DNA of 64,000 nucleotides from Culex pipiens pallens (taxonomy: Eukaryota > Arthropoda > Insecta > Diptera > Culicidae): positions 53,460,493-53,524,492 of the forward strand of contig NC_068938.1 in NCBI RefSeq assembly GCF_016801865.2. The letters are read 5' to 3'. Shown here one piece after another: positions 1 to 12,146 of this stretch. How positions within the stretch are numbered: the stretch's first letter is position 1; every line of letters begins with the position of its first letter. The notes below the pieces were generated by a model. It was not told the DNA's origin, searched no databases, and saw only the letters and a program-made list of their open reading frames with translations. Both the position numbers and the translations under genes were made by a program.

Positions 1-1740
1 GTAGTGCAAAACCGCTCGAAACATAATTATCACCACCCGGCTGCTACCAAAGTACACAAACACACGTGTCACCACCCACACCCATCCCCCAGAGCTCCCG
101 CCCCCCTTTAATGGGAAGTGGATAAAGCGCCATCAAAGCAAAAATGGTTAAACATATTTGACGCCACATTGGTTCGCAACACACAAAACGGTAATTCTGT
201 CACCGCGAGCAAGTATCAATATTTGGCGCGATTGCGTGGGAGGTGACTATCAATTATTAAAATCTAATGAATACCGTATGAAGTGCTGATTCGATTGATG
301 TTTGTTTGGCGATTCAATAAGGCCGCGTGTGCGTTATAATTGGGCATGAAAATTTGTGGGTGGTTTCGAAGGAGAGTTTTTATTAATAACACTTCCATTA
401 ATATTTGATGAAATGTACTCATCTCATTAAAGCAATATGTTGACAATGATTAAACAAAATTGTGAACGAAATTTCCAAATTGATGTAAACACGTTTTTTA
501 ATTACAAAATTTCGTTACAAAACAAGTTGTATTTTAACTGCGTGTAATTTGTGATAACTTTAATCGTTATTATTTTTTTTATGTTATATTCACACTCAGC
601 AATAAAAGGTATTCTTAGAAAATAACCCTCCCACCACTGACACAGTACATCGATAAGAATCAATTTTCCCCAATTCCTTATTAATCACTCCCCAAGGGTA
701 CTGCCTTTAGTGTCCAACTGGCCTCTAATTCTCTACCCAACGACCGTCCGTTGCCGGAAAAGCCCATAAGTTGATGACCATTTCTAAACACTTCAACGTA
801 CCACTTTTCCTCCCCCTTCACTGCATAGCTTCGATTGCCCAGCTTCCTAATCGCACCAAGTCTGGGGCAGCGTAAAAAAAAAGAAGAAGATTTAGTGCAA
901 CCAAACCAAACCGGGAAAAGTGTTGGGGACCAGAAAATCCCTTTCGATCGTAAAATTCCCACCCTCGTTGGTTTGATTTTCTGGGGGAGATGTTTTATAC
1001 GAGGTTTTTTTTTCGTGCTGCTCCTTCTCCGACTTTTTATAGCTCCCCGACGAAAAAAAAAAAACAAGAATCGAGTAGAAATTGATGCAAGCAGTGATTC
1101 CTTCCTTCGGGGAAAACTTCCCGGACATTTGGAAATTTGTATTCCGCTGACGTGGCGGCGAGAATTGAAACGAAAGTAAAAATCCCGAAACAACTTTAGT
1201 GGGAAAATGGCTTGGCTGTGATTTTGGGTTGGAAAAGTGGGGTGAGTTTGGGCATCCTCGTGAGCTTTTATGTGTGTGCGGTGGTTAGTTGGTCGGTGGT
1301 GAAGCGTAAAACGAGATCGATTATCTGTTTCGAAATAGGAGGGAAGGGTAGGTTTTTTTCCACCACCCTCCAAGAAATCCTTGGGTGGCAAAGACGGGCC
1401 ACGATGACACACGCGGAAGGAATCTTTTTTGCTACTTTCTTTTGTTTCTGACCGCCAAGGCAAGGGATGAAAGTGGAAAGTCGCTCGGAAAAAGGCTCGG
1501 AATTGCCCTATCAAGAAAGGACCAGAAACGTTTAAGCCGGAATTTACGAGCCTTTTGCGACGACATGTGCACCAAGAGTGTGATTTGTTTGAATCGGGAA
1601 CACTTGTTTTCGCTTTGATAGCGTTGGATGAATGTGTGCAAGTAAGGCCAGCGACTGTGAAAATTCCAACAGCATATATTTTTTTATACAAACACTTGCA
1701 GAATTTATCACATAACTATATAGTTGAATAATGAAGCATT
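1..1740. other. Apparently single-copy DNA, no supported gene
   Basis: Moderate GC in 680-1650. A 336-codon minus-strand frame (681-1691) crosses it but is low-complexity with no domain. No repeat relationship to the rest of the window was seen. Confidence 0.5.
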
Positions 1741-1971
1741 TTAAAGATTCAAACTAGCAAAAAAAATTGTAATTCCGTCGTGAACCAACATACTTTTCTC
1801 TACCAAAAATAAAAGAATGGAAAATTAATACCTTTCGAAACTTTCAATATATTTTTAATTTAAATGGTGATTTTATTCAACACATGGATGTTTGACATAA
1901 AATTCCATACAAAAAGCGTTTTTCGGGATTTAAAAAAATTGTTAGCAACTCATTGCAAAACTTTTTTTTTT

Positions 1972-2034
1972 CAGCACTCGTCGTATTTATGCAACTGGGT
2001 AAACCTCGTTGGATAAATGTACGACTCGTGCTGA
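1972..2034. repeat. CAGCACTCGTCGTA hairpin (copy 1)
   Basis: CAGCACTCGTCGTATTTATG pairs with ATAAATGTACGACTCGTGCTG. Related hairpins occur at 39116-39179, 39361-39422 and 40069-40125. It is part of a repeat spanning about 1770-2075. Confidence 0.75.
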
Positions 2035-2075
2035 AAAATCTTTTTTTTTTGCAATTAATTGCATAAACTACTAAT

Positions 2076-5000
2076 TACAACATTGATCATATTTTCAACT
2101 TTTTTCCAAGAAATCACTTTTTTTCAAAAATGTATATTTCTGATACCAAATTTTAAACCAACTCAAACTCTAGCGTAGTGTGGTCCTTAACAGTTAATCC
2201 TCGCGAGCCATTTTGGTAATTTGCACTAGAATCGCGGGCCGTAAAAATAAGCAAAAATTGCAGAATTTGAATAAATTTAAGTTTAATTTCCACATTATAC
2301 ATATTCATTTGATTTTTAATGTAACTAGTTGTTTTATATTTTAAAAATTGACACCAAATATACTTCCATAAATCATAAATAAGCATGATTAATATCACAT
2401 CAATTTCATCCAATAAAATTTCTTTTGCAAAAAGAAAATATTTCTGTTCAATTCGACAGATTTACATTTAAACTTCTAAAAAAAAATTAAATTTTTGGCA
2501 AGTAATATGTTTAAGCTTTGCAACCATATTTGCATTGGTCTTTATTTTTAGCTTGAAATTTGAATTGCTACTTTTTCCAATAATTTTTTAAATATTTTTT
2601 TGGAAGTATCATTTAAGAATTATGATCTTAAAAAACATTATTTTTTAATTCCAGATAAAAAAACACATCCATAAAAAAAATTATTTTGCCTCAAAATCAA
2701 AATAATATTTTACTACTATTTCAAGGAATGAGTTTTTTATGTAAAACAAGTTCGATTTATTTTTCTTTTCTTATGGGCTCTTTATGAGAAGCTCAAATGA
2801 AAAGAGATTTTTTTAAATTCTGGTTTATGTTTTACCAAGCATCGAGAGATTTAAAAAAAAATGTGATTACATTAACAAATTGAACAAAATATTATTGTCT
2901 CTGAGAAGATTTTTGCATATGTTCATGTGCATTAAATTTTTAAGCAAAAAGATAATTGTTGTTATTCATCTGACAACTAAATGTTTTTAGATTTTTGTTT
3001 TGCACAGCTAAAAATAGGTGAATTTTGGAAGGTAGAAAATTTGGTTGGATGATTATTACCTCTTTTTTGAGTAAGTTTACCTAAAAAATGTGTAAAAATG
3101 TGAACCTAGTGGAAATTCATAAGTTCCTGATGTAATATTTCAATTTTTGTACCACAATCTTTTTCCTTGTGTGTTATATTTCAATTTTTATATTCAGCGA
3201 CTTGAACTCCAAAACAACATTTAAATTAAAAAATAATACAGTGAAACCTCTTATAACGCGGTGCGTTAGGTTTTTCTAATTTATCGATTTTTCTGGAACG
3301 ACGCAACACTTTTACAGTGTTTTTAAAGCAATTTGTAGGTTTTGTTCAGATGTACAAGACGCTTTTTGATGTTTGCAAAAATATTGTAAGGTTTAAGAGA
3401 AATCTTCGAAACAAAAAGCGTAACGCTACCGCGTAAAAAGTGGTTTCTCTGTAAACAATATTTTTTTATTTTATTTAGATCATTGAAAATATTATTATTA
3501 TTTGAACTGGCTTTTGTGTGTAGTTCTAATGTTGGTTAGATTTAATTGCACAATTATTTCTAGATTTTTATTGTTATTTTTAAGATTTTTTTTCAAAGTG
3601 GAATGACGCTAGTGATCTCAAAAATAATTAATATGGACATTTCAAGAACTATTATACAACTTTGAGCATCGTTTTGCCACACTTTTCCTCGATCTAAGGA
3701 GCTAAAGTTTGGCACACATTTGATGTAAAAATTTAAATCTGATTTTGAAAATTTACAGCAAGATTGTAGGTTGTCTACAGAATCCAAACTGATGTTGAGA
3801 AGTGTTGGATATTTTTTTGGTATTTACAGCATTTTAATCTTCATGGTGACATTTTTGAAACTAAATCATCTGAAAATGTTAATTATTTTCCAACAACCAA
3901 TTAATTGGTCGTCCTATGTAGATCAATTCTATAAAATTAAAATTAAAAAAAAATTAAAAATTGACCACTATAAACATTTTAAAGGAATTTTAAGTTTCCT
4001 TAACTGTGGTATAAAAAATATATAAAAATGTTTTCAAAATGATTTGAAATAGGTTACAAATGTAACAATCGTGTTATCATCAATAGATCATTCTTAACCA
4101 ATTTATTAATATTTGTATTAAAAATGTGCTTTGTGATAAATAAAAAATAAAAAAAATAAATGTGCTCAATGTTTATCTGAATTTTCTCAAACACTCACAA
4201 GCTCATCAAAAGAAGCTCGCTCTTTCCACTTGAATAGCGCGCACTTCCTCCCAAAATCCGCTTCTCAAATAAAACAAACTTCCCGCCGCACACCGAAACT
4301 ATCATAATCCGGCTTTTCATCCCCCAGTAGCAGCTAACCATTAAAGCGGAAGCGGAAAACCGTGTTGCTACTTTCGCTCAATTTGAGCATAAACGCAAAC
4401 ACAGACGGAAAGCTGCTGCCGCGCTGCTTATGCTTTTACTTGCACATCAAACGACGACTTTGGCCCGAAAGCACCATTTGTGGAGGAGAAGTTGTACCGA
4501 TGCTTTTAATATCAACTGGAAACGGATTTGCCCTGTTTCCAGAGAGTCGATGTCGAAGATCAAACAACTAGACAAGAAGCGTGTTTTTTTGGAAAAATAA
4601 GTCGAACGGAATTTAGGTTGAATTTGAAAGATGGCAAGTTGTCAAATATCAAATACTGGGAAGAAATTCAAAAAAATACACAATTTTACAAGTAAATTTC
4701 CCGGTGGAGCGTGAAATTTAAATTGTTTGGTGCCATTTCTTCGGTGGTGGTGACTTCATAGCCCACGGTTGCACTCCACCAGTAACTTGAACACCGCGTA
4801 AATCGCCCCCGGAAGTTCCAGAAAATCCAGAACCTCCATCCTTGCCAAGAAAAGCTCATTAGCATTACTTTCCCCGAGGGGCGATGTGGGACATTAAAAT
4901 TTATCAGAAAACTGTGACTTTGTTTGCGCTGGGCCCGCGACCGCGGCTTCATAAAAGGAGAGATGGCCTGTGGTAGAATAAAACCAGCGAAACAATGGGC

Positions 5001-5300
5001 ATTAAGAAGCCAATTCGGAGTCATAAATTTTCAAAGGACTCCCGGAATTGTTATGGGACGGGACGACCATCATTTGATGGGGCTAGGCTGTGGGCACGGA
5101 GCCAACTTTTGAGGACTTCGGAGCAAGTGGGAAAGCAATTGTAAGTCACCAGACGATGGAGGCATCCGCCAAGAAAAGCATTTAAAATTAGAGGCAATTT
5201 TCCGCTCCCGAGAACAAATAAATCGGTTGAGCAGAATTTAAATACAGAGTCGGGTCGCGAACGAGAAGTACTTGTTTTTCACGAATTTCGTGGTGAACCT
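2076..5300. other. AT-rich, then single-copy DNA; no gene seen
   Basis: 2076-4180 is AT-rich with homopolymer runs and one MITE (3239-3451). 4181-5300 is GC-richer and apparently unique. Only short unsupported frames. Confidence 0.5.
3239..3451. mobile_element. 213-bp TA-flanked MITE (Tc1/mariner type)
   Basis: CAGTGAAACCTCTTATAACG is mirrored by AAAAGTGGTTTCTCTG, with TA at 3237-3238 and 3452-3453. CAGTG-type ends with TA target sites are typical of the Tc1/mariner/pogo group. Non-coding. Confidence 0.78.
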
Positions 5301-5422
5301 TGTAAAGGCCATTTTTGAAATGATTTCGATTTTTTTTTTGTATAAGAGTTCAGTTATTACATAAATTATTGAAATTTTTGAATTAATGGACCAACCAGAA
5401 AAAAAACTTCAGAACATCAGAA

Positions 5423-5868
5423 CCCGAGCAGACGGAAATAACTTGGGAATAACATTTTTTGATATTTGAAAATACTAGACCAATAACATTTTACGTTATT
5501 TAAAACAAGATTTGTTATTCGTCGCTATGATTTTTTTGTTATTGGATTGTTATTGTAATAAAAGACTAATATCATTTTAAGTTATTCTTCGAACAAATCT
5601 TTGTTATTATTTTTTGTTATTTAAACAACTAATCCGATCATCCCAATAACAGTTGGAGGTATTCTTCCATAACAAAAAATGTTATTCCAAAGTTGTTTTG
5701 GCTTTTAACCAATATCAGACCAATAACAAATTTTGTTATGATAACATAAACTGTTATTAAACTCTTATGCAAAAATAGATTTTTCAAGAAGATTCCATAA
5801 CACTTTCTGTTATTTTAACAGTATTTGTTGTAGAAAGGTATGAATTTTGTTATTACCGTCTGCCCGGG
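5423..5868. mobile_element. AATAAC-rich MITE (copy 1)
   Basis: A 446-bp element with 20-bp inverted ends: CCCGAGCAGACGGAAATAAC, and TTATTACCGTCTGCCCGGG at the other end. The body is a dense array of (A)ATAAC/GTTATT motifs in both orientations, giving strong fold-back potential. No coding capacity. Confidence 0.85.
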
Positions 5869-5987
5869 AATGCATTGAGCCTAACTCGCAATTCAGATTA
5901 TTTTAAACAACTTTATATTGGAGTTGTTGTTAAAGTTGGAGTCGGAAAGCTAATGATATTTTTTGAAGTGGGAACTTAAGGGTTAAT

Positions 5988-6905
5988 TACCGTAAACCGG
6001 GGTGATTTTGATAGGATTTCAATTTGTATTTGGAATATTAAGGTTTTTCTCAAGTTTATTATTTTTAAAACATGTACTGGGGTAGGACACACCAAGTCCA
6101 TGCACTATTTTGGAAAAAAAAGTTTTTTCAATAGTGTTTAGAAAAATAGTTACGTTAAAAATTCTTAGTTTTAATTCCGGGGTGACTTTGATAGTCATAG
6201 TTTTTCTTGTTAAAATCATATTTAAGATGTTCAAACTTTATTTGTACGTTAAATGTACCATCACTAAAGTAGCTGATAAGTTTTTAAGAAAAAAAATCAA
6301 TGTTTATATTTAGTTAACTAAGTTTATAAGCTTTTTAACAAAATACATACAAATTTTAGGTAAAATTGTTAAAAAGTCGGAATTTTGCCTGAAATTTGTT
6401 AAAACTAGTTTTGTTTATAAAATTATTGATTTATATTGCATTTTATACTGAATTCGAAGCACGAATCACAAGTTTACACATTTTACATGAAATTTGTTCA
6501 ACTGAAATTGCCTATAAATTTGGAGATATTTTTAAATTGTGTTTCAAAAATTATTTATTATTTACAAACTTATTTAACCTTCTCCTAGTGGAAAATTGTC
6601 CAAAGAATCCGAAAATGCATTCAGTTTTCCGATTAAAAATCATGTTCATTGAGAAAATCATGACACTTTGAGAAGTTTAAAATAATGACTTTCATCAACA
6701 TTTTCTTAACTATAGTTAACTAACTTTTTAAACTTTTCAAAATTTTATGAAAAAATCTTCTTGACGTACTTTGAACACTTCTCTACCACGGTCAGTATGT
6801 TTCTAAACCATTCCTTACGTATTTTAATTGTACTCTTTATTTTGCGGAAAAATCGCAAACCTATCAAAGTCACCCCGGCTGTCAAAGTCACCCCGTTTTA
6901 CGGTA
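5988..6905. mobile_element. TIR element with TACCGTAAA...GGGGTGA ends
   Basis: The 918-bp element begins TACCGTAAACCGGGGTGATT and ends with the complement (AGTCACCCCGTTTTACGGTA). A second inner CTATCAAAGTCACCCC lies at 6871-6886, and a GGGGTGACTTTGATAG lies at 6179-6194, so terminal motifs are repeated inside. It is AT-rich with no transposase. A truncated relative is at 33979-34545. Confidence 0.8.
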
Positions 6906-9089
6906 CTTCATCCCCAGGAACTTCTCTTTCCAAAACCAGTGTCATCGCTCGTCCTGCCTATGTATCCGAGTATATTTGATCTATGAACTATTTCCGTGAT
7001 GGCATTTCCGGCGCAAAACTTGGAACTGGATAGCGTGCCATTTTCGAAACATGGCCACACAAGCAAGCGATACTACTGCTCCGGCCCATAGTGAGCCAAA
7101 AACAATTAAGCACCGCACCGAGAAACTTTGGTGATGAAAATTTAATTTGACACCGATATGGCCCTAATTTTCCAGGACATTTGCGCGCTCAAACTTGAGC
7201 AGAGCTTTTGTTGGTACTTGTGTGCCAACCAAGTCACGAAACTACCGAAAATAGTTACAACCCACCGGTCGCGCGGCGAAACTTCAAACCTGCTGAATAA
7301 ATCACGAATTTTTATGGAATTGTTGCTTTCCCCTCTTCCCCCCTAGGGTTGGGTTGGAAAAACTGAAAGTGCAATGTCACCGCGGAATGGCAGCAGTGCT
7401 ATTTTGAATCGAACCCCCGTAACCATCTGCTTGAGTTGGGATGGCATTATTTGTAACAACAAAAAAAACTCGGAAAATGGAAGCAAGCTCCGTAACAAAT
7501 AACGAGAGGCAACAAAACTGCACAGCACACACACACATAAACATGCACAGCACAATGTGACGAGTCAAGTGGAAGAGGGAAATCCTAATGGTGGAAAAAT
7601 GAAAATTGACGTTCTACCAGAATCGACCATTTGGAAGTGTATCAAATTGGCATTCCCAGCCCCCTGTGGAATCGAGGAGTTTCTGATGGCAGCTAGCAGT
7701 GCCGTGGTGGTGAGATGGTTCATTGGTTTGCTTATTGATTACATTTTTGGGTTTAGGAAAAAAATGGTTTGTGAACAATAAATAGTGGATTATGAGATAA
7801 TCAAATATTTTTCGGACTGATGAATTTAAACAAATTGAAATTGCTTGACTCAAATTTGAACACGATAATATTAAAAAAAAAAAAAACATTTTTAAGCGAC
7901 CTCAAAATAAAAATAAATATATAAATTGATTTTTTTTGCCCAATGGGCATTGAGTTAAGTTCACTGCGACCACCTTAGAAGGCTATCTTTTGTGATGTAC
8001 CCTGGTTACTGTCCATGCATACTACAAATTTTTCGTATCCATTGGATCGGAAGACGAGGGGTTATTTTGCAGACATGGTTTATCCCATTTCGGCGCAATA
8101 CAGTCGATGAACTGTATGACCCATGGCCATAGTGTTGAAGAGATTGTTTTTTTCGACGAAAAAATAACTTTTTGTGGTAGTGTACATTGGAATTCCACAA
8201 AAAATGAAAATATTTTTCATCGATTCCAGACATGCTAAATATGATTTTAAATGTTTTTCGTTGGTAAGACTTCTGAAGTCTCTTAAAAACATTAGTTTTT
8301 TGAAAAAATATTTTTCGCCCCCTAATTTTTCAAACAGATTTTGGGGTAGGGAGCGAAACATACACTTTGAAAATATTTGCAACGGCCTTAAAAAAACATA
8401 TAATTGCATATCAAAATAAAAACATGAATAAAAAAAATAACAACAGAAGTTAAATTTTTCGTAGAACAAAAATTGGGCAAAATATCATCCTAAATACGCA
8501 AAAAATTTAATAAAAATGGCAGCAAAGGATTTAAAAGAATTATTTTACATTTTGGTGGAAATCATCCATAAACATCGCAAACTCTTCAGAATAATAATTG
8601 GAGGTTTAGGGACCAAGCATGACTCATGCAACTGCATGCAACTACGAAAGAGACGATTTTATCACAGGCTAAAATAAAATCTAGAGTTTTTTGAAAAGGT
8701 GTTATGAACATATGAAACCCAATAGCTTATAGGACCTTTAAAAAAAAACTCTAGAATTGAATACATCGTGAGTTGTCAAATTTCAAACCTGACAAATCAC
8801 TTTGTTATTTGAGGGTTTGAATTTTTAACTTTTATTTGGATCCTGCTGGTTTGACGTGGAATCGCTATATGTTTCCCTTAAGTCCAAAAATATAAAATAA
8901 AAAACTGATCTAAAAAAATAACATTTAAATTTAAAAAATACAAAAGTTATATTCTAAAGTCAAACAAATGGTTTATATTTTGATCGAATTCTTTTATGAA
9001 TATATTATACATAACAATACAGTACAGGGCATAACACTGAATATATTTTTTATTATTGTTGATAATTCCATGCCGAGAACCCAAGACAT
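6906..9089. other. No gene seen
   Basis: 6930-7790 is GC-richer and apparently unique, with a short CA run near 7525. 7860-9089 is AT-rich with no recognised element. Confidence 0.45.
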
Positions 9090-9163
9090 AACGAGATTGG
9101 GTCGTACAAAAATGCTGAAATTTGCATGGCCCAATCTCACCCTCCAGACCCAATGTCACCCCT
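9090..9163 (+). repeat. Fragment of the 96-bp hairpin MITE family
   Basis: GAGATTGGGTCGTACAAAAATG and CCAATCTCACCCTCCAGACC match the middle and right half of 25181-25276. The left tip is missing. Confidence 0.55.
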
Positions 9164-9189
9164 CCCCGAGCAGGGGTAAATAACACGGG

Positions 9190-9607
9190 AATACCAAATT
9201 TTGGTATTACTTGGGCAAATAACAGCGACCAAAATGTGCCCTTGGTTGCCCAGTAATAGATGGTAAAATACCATGAAATCATACCAAAATCTTGTATGTG
9301 TAAGGGCACAACAATACCAAACCATGTTATTCCAAGGGTAAAATAATACCTCAAAATAAAACCATTTCAATACCAAGTTGAGGTCTTCTGGATTTTTGAA
9401 CATTGCTTGAATACCAAAACTTGGTATTGCCATGGTTTTATTTTTAGGTATTCCCGCGCCCTTGGAAAATCATATTTTGGTATTTCTGTGGTCTTTAACA
9501 TACATGATTTTGGTATGATTTCATGGTATTTTACCATCTATTACTGGGCAACCAAGGGCACATTATGGTCGCTGGTATTTGAACAAGTAATACCAAAATT
9601 TGGTATT
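9190..9607. repeat. AATACC palindrome
   Basis: TAATAGATGGTAAAATACCA (from 9252) is mirrored by TGGTATTTTACCATCTATTA (to 9544); the arms extend about 200 bp each side, out to ACCAAATTTTGGTATTAC and its mirror. Confidence 0.8.
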
Positions 9608-9686
9608 TTAATACCATTTTTAGTGCAGCAGTTGCAGTTAGTGAAAAAACGGAAATGATCCATATGCAACAGCCAAATCTACTCAC

Positions 9687-9779
9687 CTGATGATTCCATG
9701 TTGTTCTTAGTGATATTCTTCACCACACCGAATGCATTTGTCATTGATGAACGGCCTGTGCTTGAAATTCTTGAAGCTT
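9687..9779 (-). CDS. Candidate internal exon of unknown gene
   Basis: On the minus strand, TTATTTTTCAG precedes and GTGAGT follows a 93-bp stretch open in only one frame, encoding about 31 residues including TGRSSMTNAFGVVKN. Acceptor and donor both match consensus, and base composition is closer to coding than the surroundings. Exon length is a multiple of three, with a split codon at each end. No protein family was recognised. It lies within a transposon-like composite, so it may be a captured exon fragment, a real exon of an undetected minus-strand gene, or chance. Confidence 0.35.
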
Positions 9780-9852
9780 CTGAAAAATAACAAGATTGAA
9801 AAATAAGTATTATTAAAATGAAACTGAATTGAAATTCACCAAAATTCATTAA

Positions 9853-11097
9853 CACTCAAACGCTCGGGTAGTCATTTGACCCCTATTTTTTTTCTTAAAA
9901 ATCTCATAACTTTAGATAGAATTGACCAATTTGGATGCTTCCGGGTGCAAAAGATCCAGATTTGTCTATATTTTCAACTGTCAGACGGAGGACAAATGTG
10001 ATTCATTTTTACCGGAGATATTCCGGATTCTGTTGGGGTACCTCGGCCCTCCTAAATGGATATTTGGCCAATATAATAAAAACATTTCAACAGAATAACA
10101 TTGGAAATGATGCAAAACTTCAAGGAATCATCCTAAAACATCATCCTGCATAGATAAATGACATGCTGAAGACCTTCGGGCACCGGAACAGGTTTTATCC
10201 GGAAACGGTTCACTGAGCTGATGTCAATTCGACGTCGTCGTGCTATCATGTCGCACCCGCCATTTTGACGTTCCGAGAAAAACGCGTTTTAATGTTTGAC
10301 CTTGAATAAACAAAAACGAAAGCACACAATGTAAACAATAACAAACACGTTTTGTTTGGCTGACCATTCTGTGCATTGTCCCGAAGTTTGGTTGAAGTTG
10401 GTTGCTGGAGTCCCGAGTTATAATTAAAAATGTTTACGGTAGTCTAACTTGTACGTGCGTCAAACGCATCCTGACCTGAAATCCCTTTGCCCTTTGTCGC
10501 ACTTACATCAATTTTCAGGGAGTGACAAGATAGCACGACAGGATTAAAACTTCTTTTATATGTAGAGTGACAAAAATTTTCGGAGCTTTTTTGGTTTTCA
10601 TTGAATATCTCAGGATTGAAATCGAATTTTGGGGATCTGTGAAGGTCAAAAGATGAGGCATTGTGAGCTGCACAAAATGGCGTTCTTAACTCAATTTGGC
10701 CCAAAATGCACGTACGACAAGTTAGCACGATGGTGACGAATTGTTGCCCAACTGGAACCGGCTCCGCTGCCCCGTAGGACTTAACCATGTCAATTATTTT
10801 TGCAGGATGATGTATTAGGATGATGCCTTGTAGTTTTGCATCATTTCCGAAATTTTTCTGTTGAAAAGTTTTTATTATATTGGCCAAATACCCATATAGG
10901 AGGGCCGAGGTACCCCAACAGAATCCGGAATATCTCCGGTAAAAATGGACCACATTTGTCCCCCATCTGGCAGTTCAAAATATAGACAAATCTGGATCTT
11001 TTGCAATCGAAAGCATCCAAATTGGTCAATTCTATCAAAAGTTATGGGATTTCTAAGAAAAAAATAGGGGTCAAATGACTACCCGAGCGTTTGAGTG
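9853..11097. mobile_element. TTAA-flanked palindromic element (piggyBac-type MITE)
   Basis: Flanked by TTAA at 9849-9852 and 11098-11101. Ends CACTCAAACGCTCGGGTAGT and its mirror are followed by arms of about 300 bp (for example GGTACCTCGGCCCTCC at 10038 and the mirror at 10898). The 650-bp centre is not palindromic. TTAA duplication is the signature of the piggyBac superfamily; no transposase is present. Confidence 0.82.
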
Positions 11098-11159
11098 TTA
11101 ATCTGTCGATTGACTCGTTTTTCAAAGTATTTGGTTATCCCGACGTTTTTGAAAAAAAT

Positions 11160-11760
11160 ATTAGTGGGTATATCACACTAATTTTCAAAATCATCTTTAA
11201 CATTTTTGGGTTTCAAGTCATTTTAGCGCAAAATTAATTAACTCGTAAAATTTTTTAACAAATTTCCCATAGTTTCAGAGAAATTTGATGAAACCTTTCA
11301 ATATTCAAATAATACCAAAATGTGCCATCCTGACTTAGAAAATTTTCCACAATTTCAAGTCATTTCTGTAGGGGGTATATCAAAAATGTTTAAAATCAAG
11401 TTTGAAATTTCCGGTTTTGAATGAAAGCATTCGCTTTGAGACATCATTTTAGCGCAAAATTAATTATTTTGTCAAAATTGGTCAAAATTTTCCCATAGTT
11501 TCAGAGGAATTTGATAAAACACTTAAATACCAAAATAATACCAAAATGTGCCATCCTGACTTAGAAAATTTTCCACAATTTCAAGTCATTTCTATAGGGG
11601 GTATATCAAAAATGTTTAAAATCAAGTTTGAAATTTCCGGTTTTGAATGAAAGCATTCGCTTTCAGACATCATTATAGCGCAAAATTAATTATTTTGTCA
11701 AAATTGGTCAAAATTTTCCCATAGTTGCAGAGGAATTTGATAAAATACTGTAATACCAAA
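11160..11760 (+). repeat. 225-bp tandem repeat, about 2.6 units
   Basis: The marker AGCGCAAAATTAATTA occurs at 11226, 11451 and 11677, a period of 225-226 bp. Units share CATCCTGACTTAGAAAATTT and GGGGGTATATCAAAAATG. The second and third units are nearly identical to each other. Confidence 0.85.
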
Positions 11761-11967
11761 AGAATACCAAAATGTGGTGTTCGATCATTGACAAATTTTG
11801 CAATTTTGCAATATCAAAACAATACCTTAAATTGGTATGATACCACATTTTGCTCTTGCATAATCCTTAAGACAAATTTTAAAGGGTCCAGGAATACCAA
11901 AATTTGGTATTGATACCAGAGAAAGGTATTATTACGCATTTCCCTTGTTATTTACCCATGCTCGGGT

Positions 11968-12146
11968 CACTGAAAAAAAAACAATTCTCGAAATCGTGAA
12001 TTAAATTCACGAATGCGAGAACCACGAATGAATATATTCAAGTTTATAGTACAAATGCACCATACTCATGAATAAATTCCTTCGTGGTTCTCACATTCGT
12101 GAACTTAATTCACGAGTACGAAAATTGTTTTTTTTTTTCTGTGCTG
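11968..12146. mobile_element. Hairpin MITE of about 180 bp
   Basis: CACTGAAAAAAAAACAATTC at the left is mirrored by ATTGTTTTTTTTTTTCTGTG at the right. The arms contain CGTGAATTAAATTCACGAAT and GCGAGAACCACGAA with complements at 12070-12120. It directly abuts the composite element. Confidence 0.8.

Larger units (their letters stand above)
9165..11966. mobile_element. Composite TIR element with CCCGAGC...GGTAAATAAC ends
   Basis: The left end CCCGAGCAGGGGTAAATAAC is mirrored by TTATTTACCCATGCTCGGG at 11966. Inside it, in order: a palindrome rich in GGTATT/AATACC (9190-9607, axis about 9398), a candidate exon (9687-9779), a TTAA-flanked palindrome (9849-11101) and a 225-bp tandem array (11160-11760) whose units also carry AATACCAAAA motifs. 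The ends could instead belong to two elements. Confidence 0.65.

Noticed and set aside
681..1691. 336-codon minus-strand ORF
   Set aside because: The longest frame outside pol, but the product is low-complexity (runs of Ser/Lys/Arg and Phe), has no domain, and competing frames overlap it on both strands. Treated as chance.
10444..10953. 169-codon minus-strand ORF
   Set aside because: Lies in the TTAA-flanked palindrome and repeats the arm ORF at 9935-10153; no transposase motif.
11160..11760. CRISPR-like array
   Set aside because: Repeats are 225 bp, contiguous and without spacers; a eukaryotic tandem repeat.
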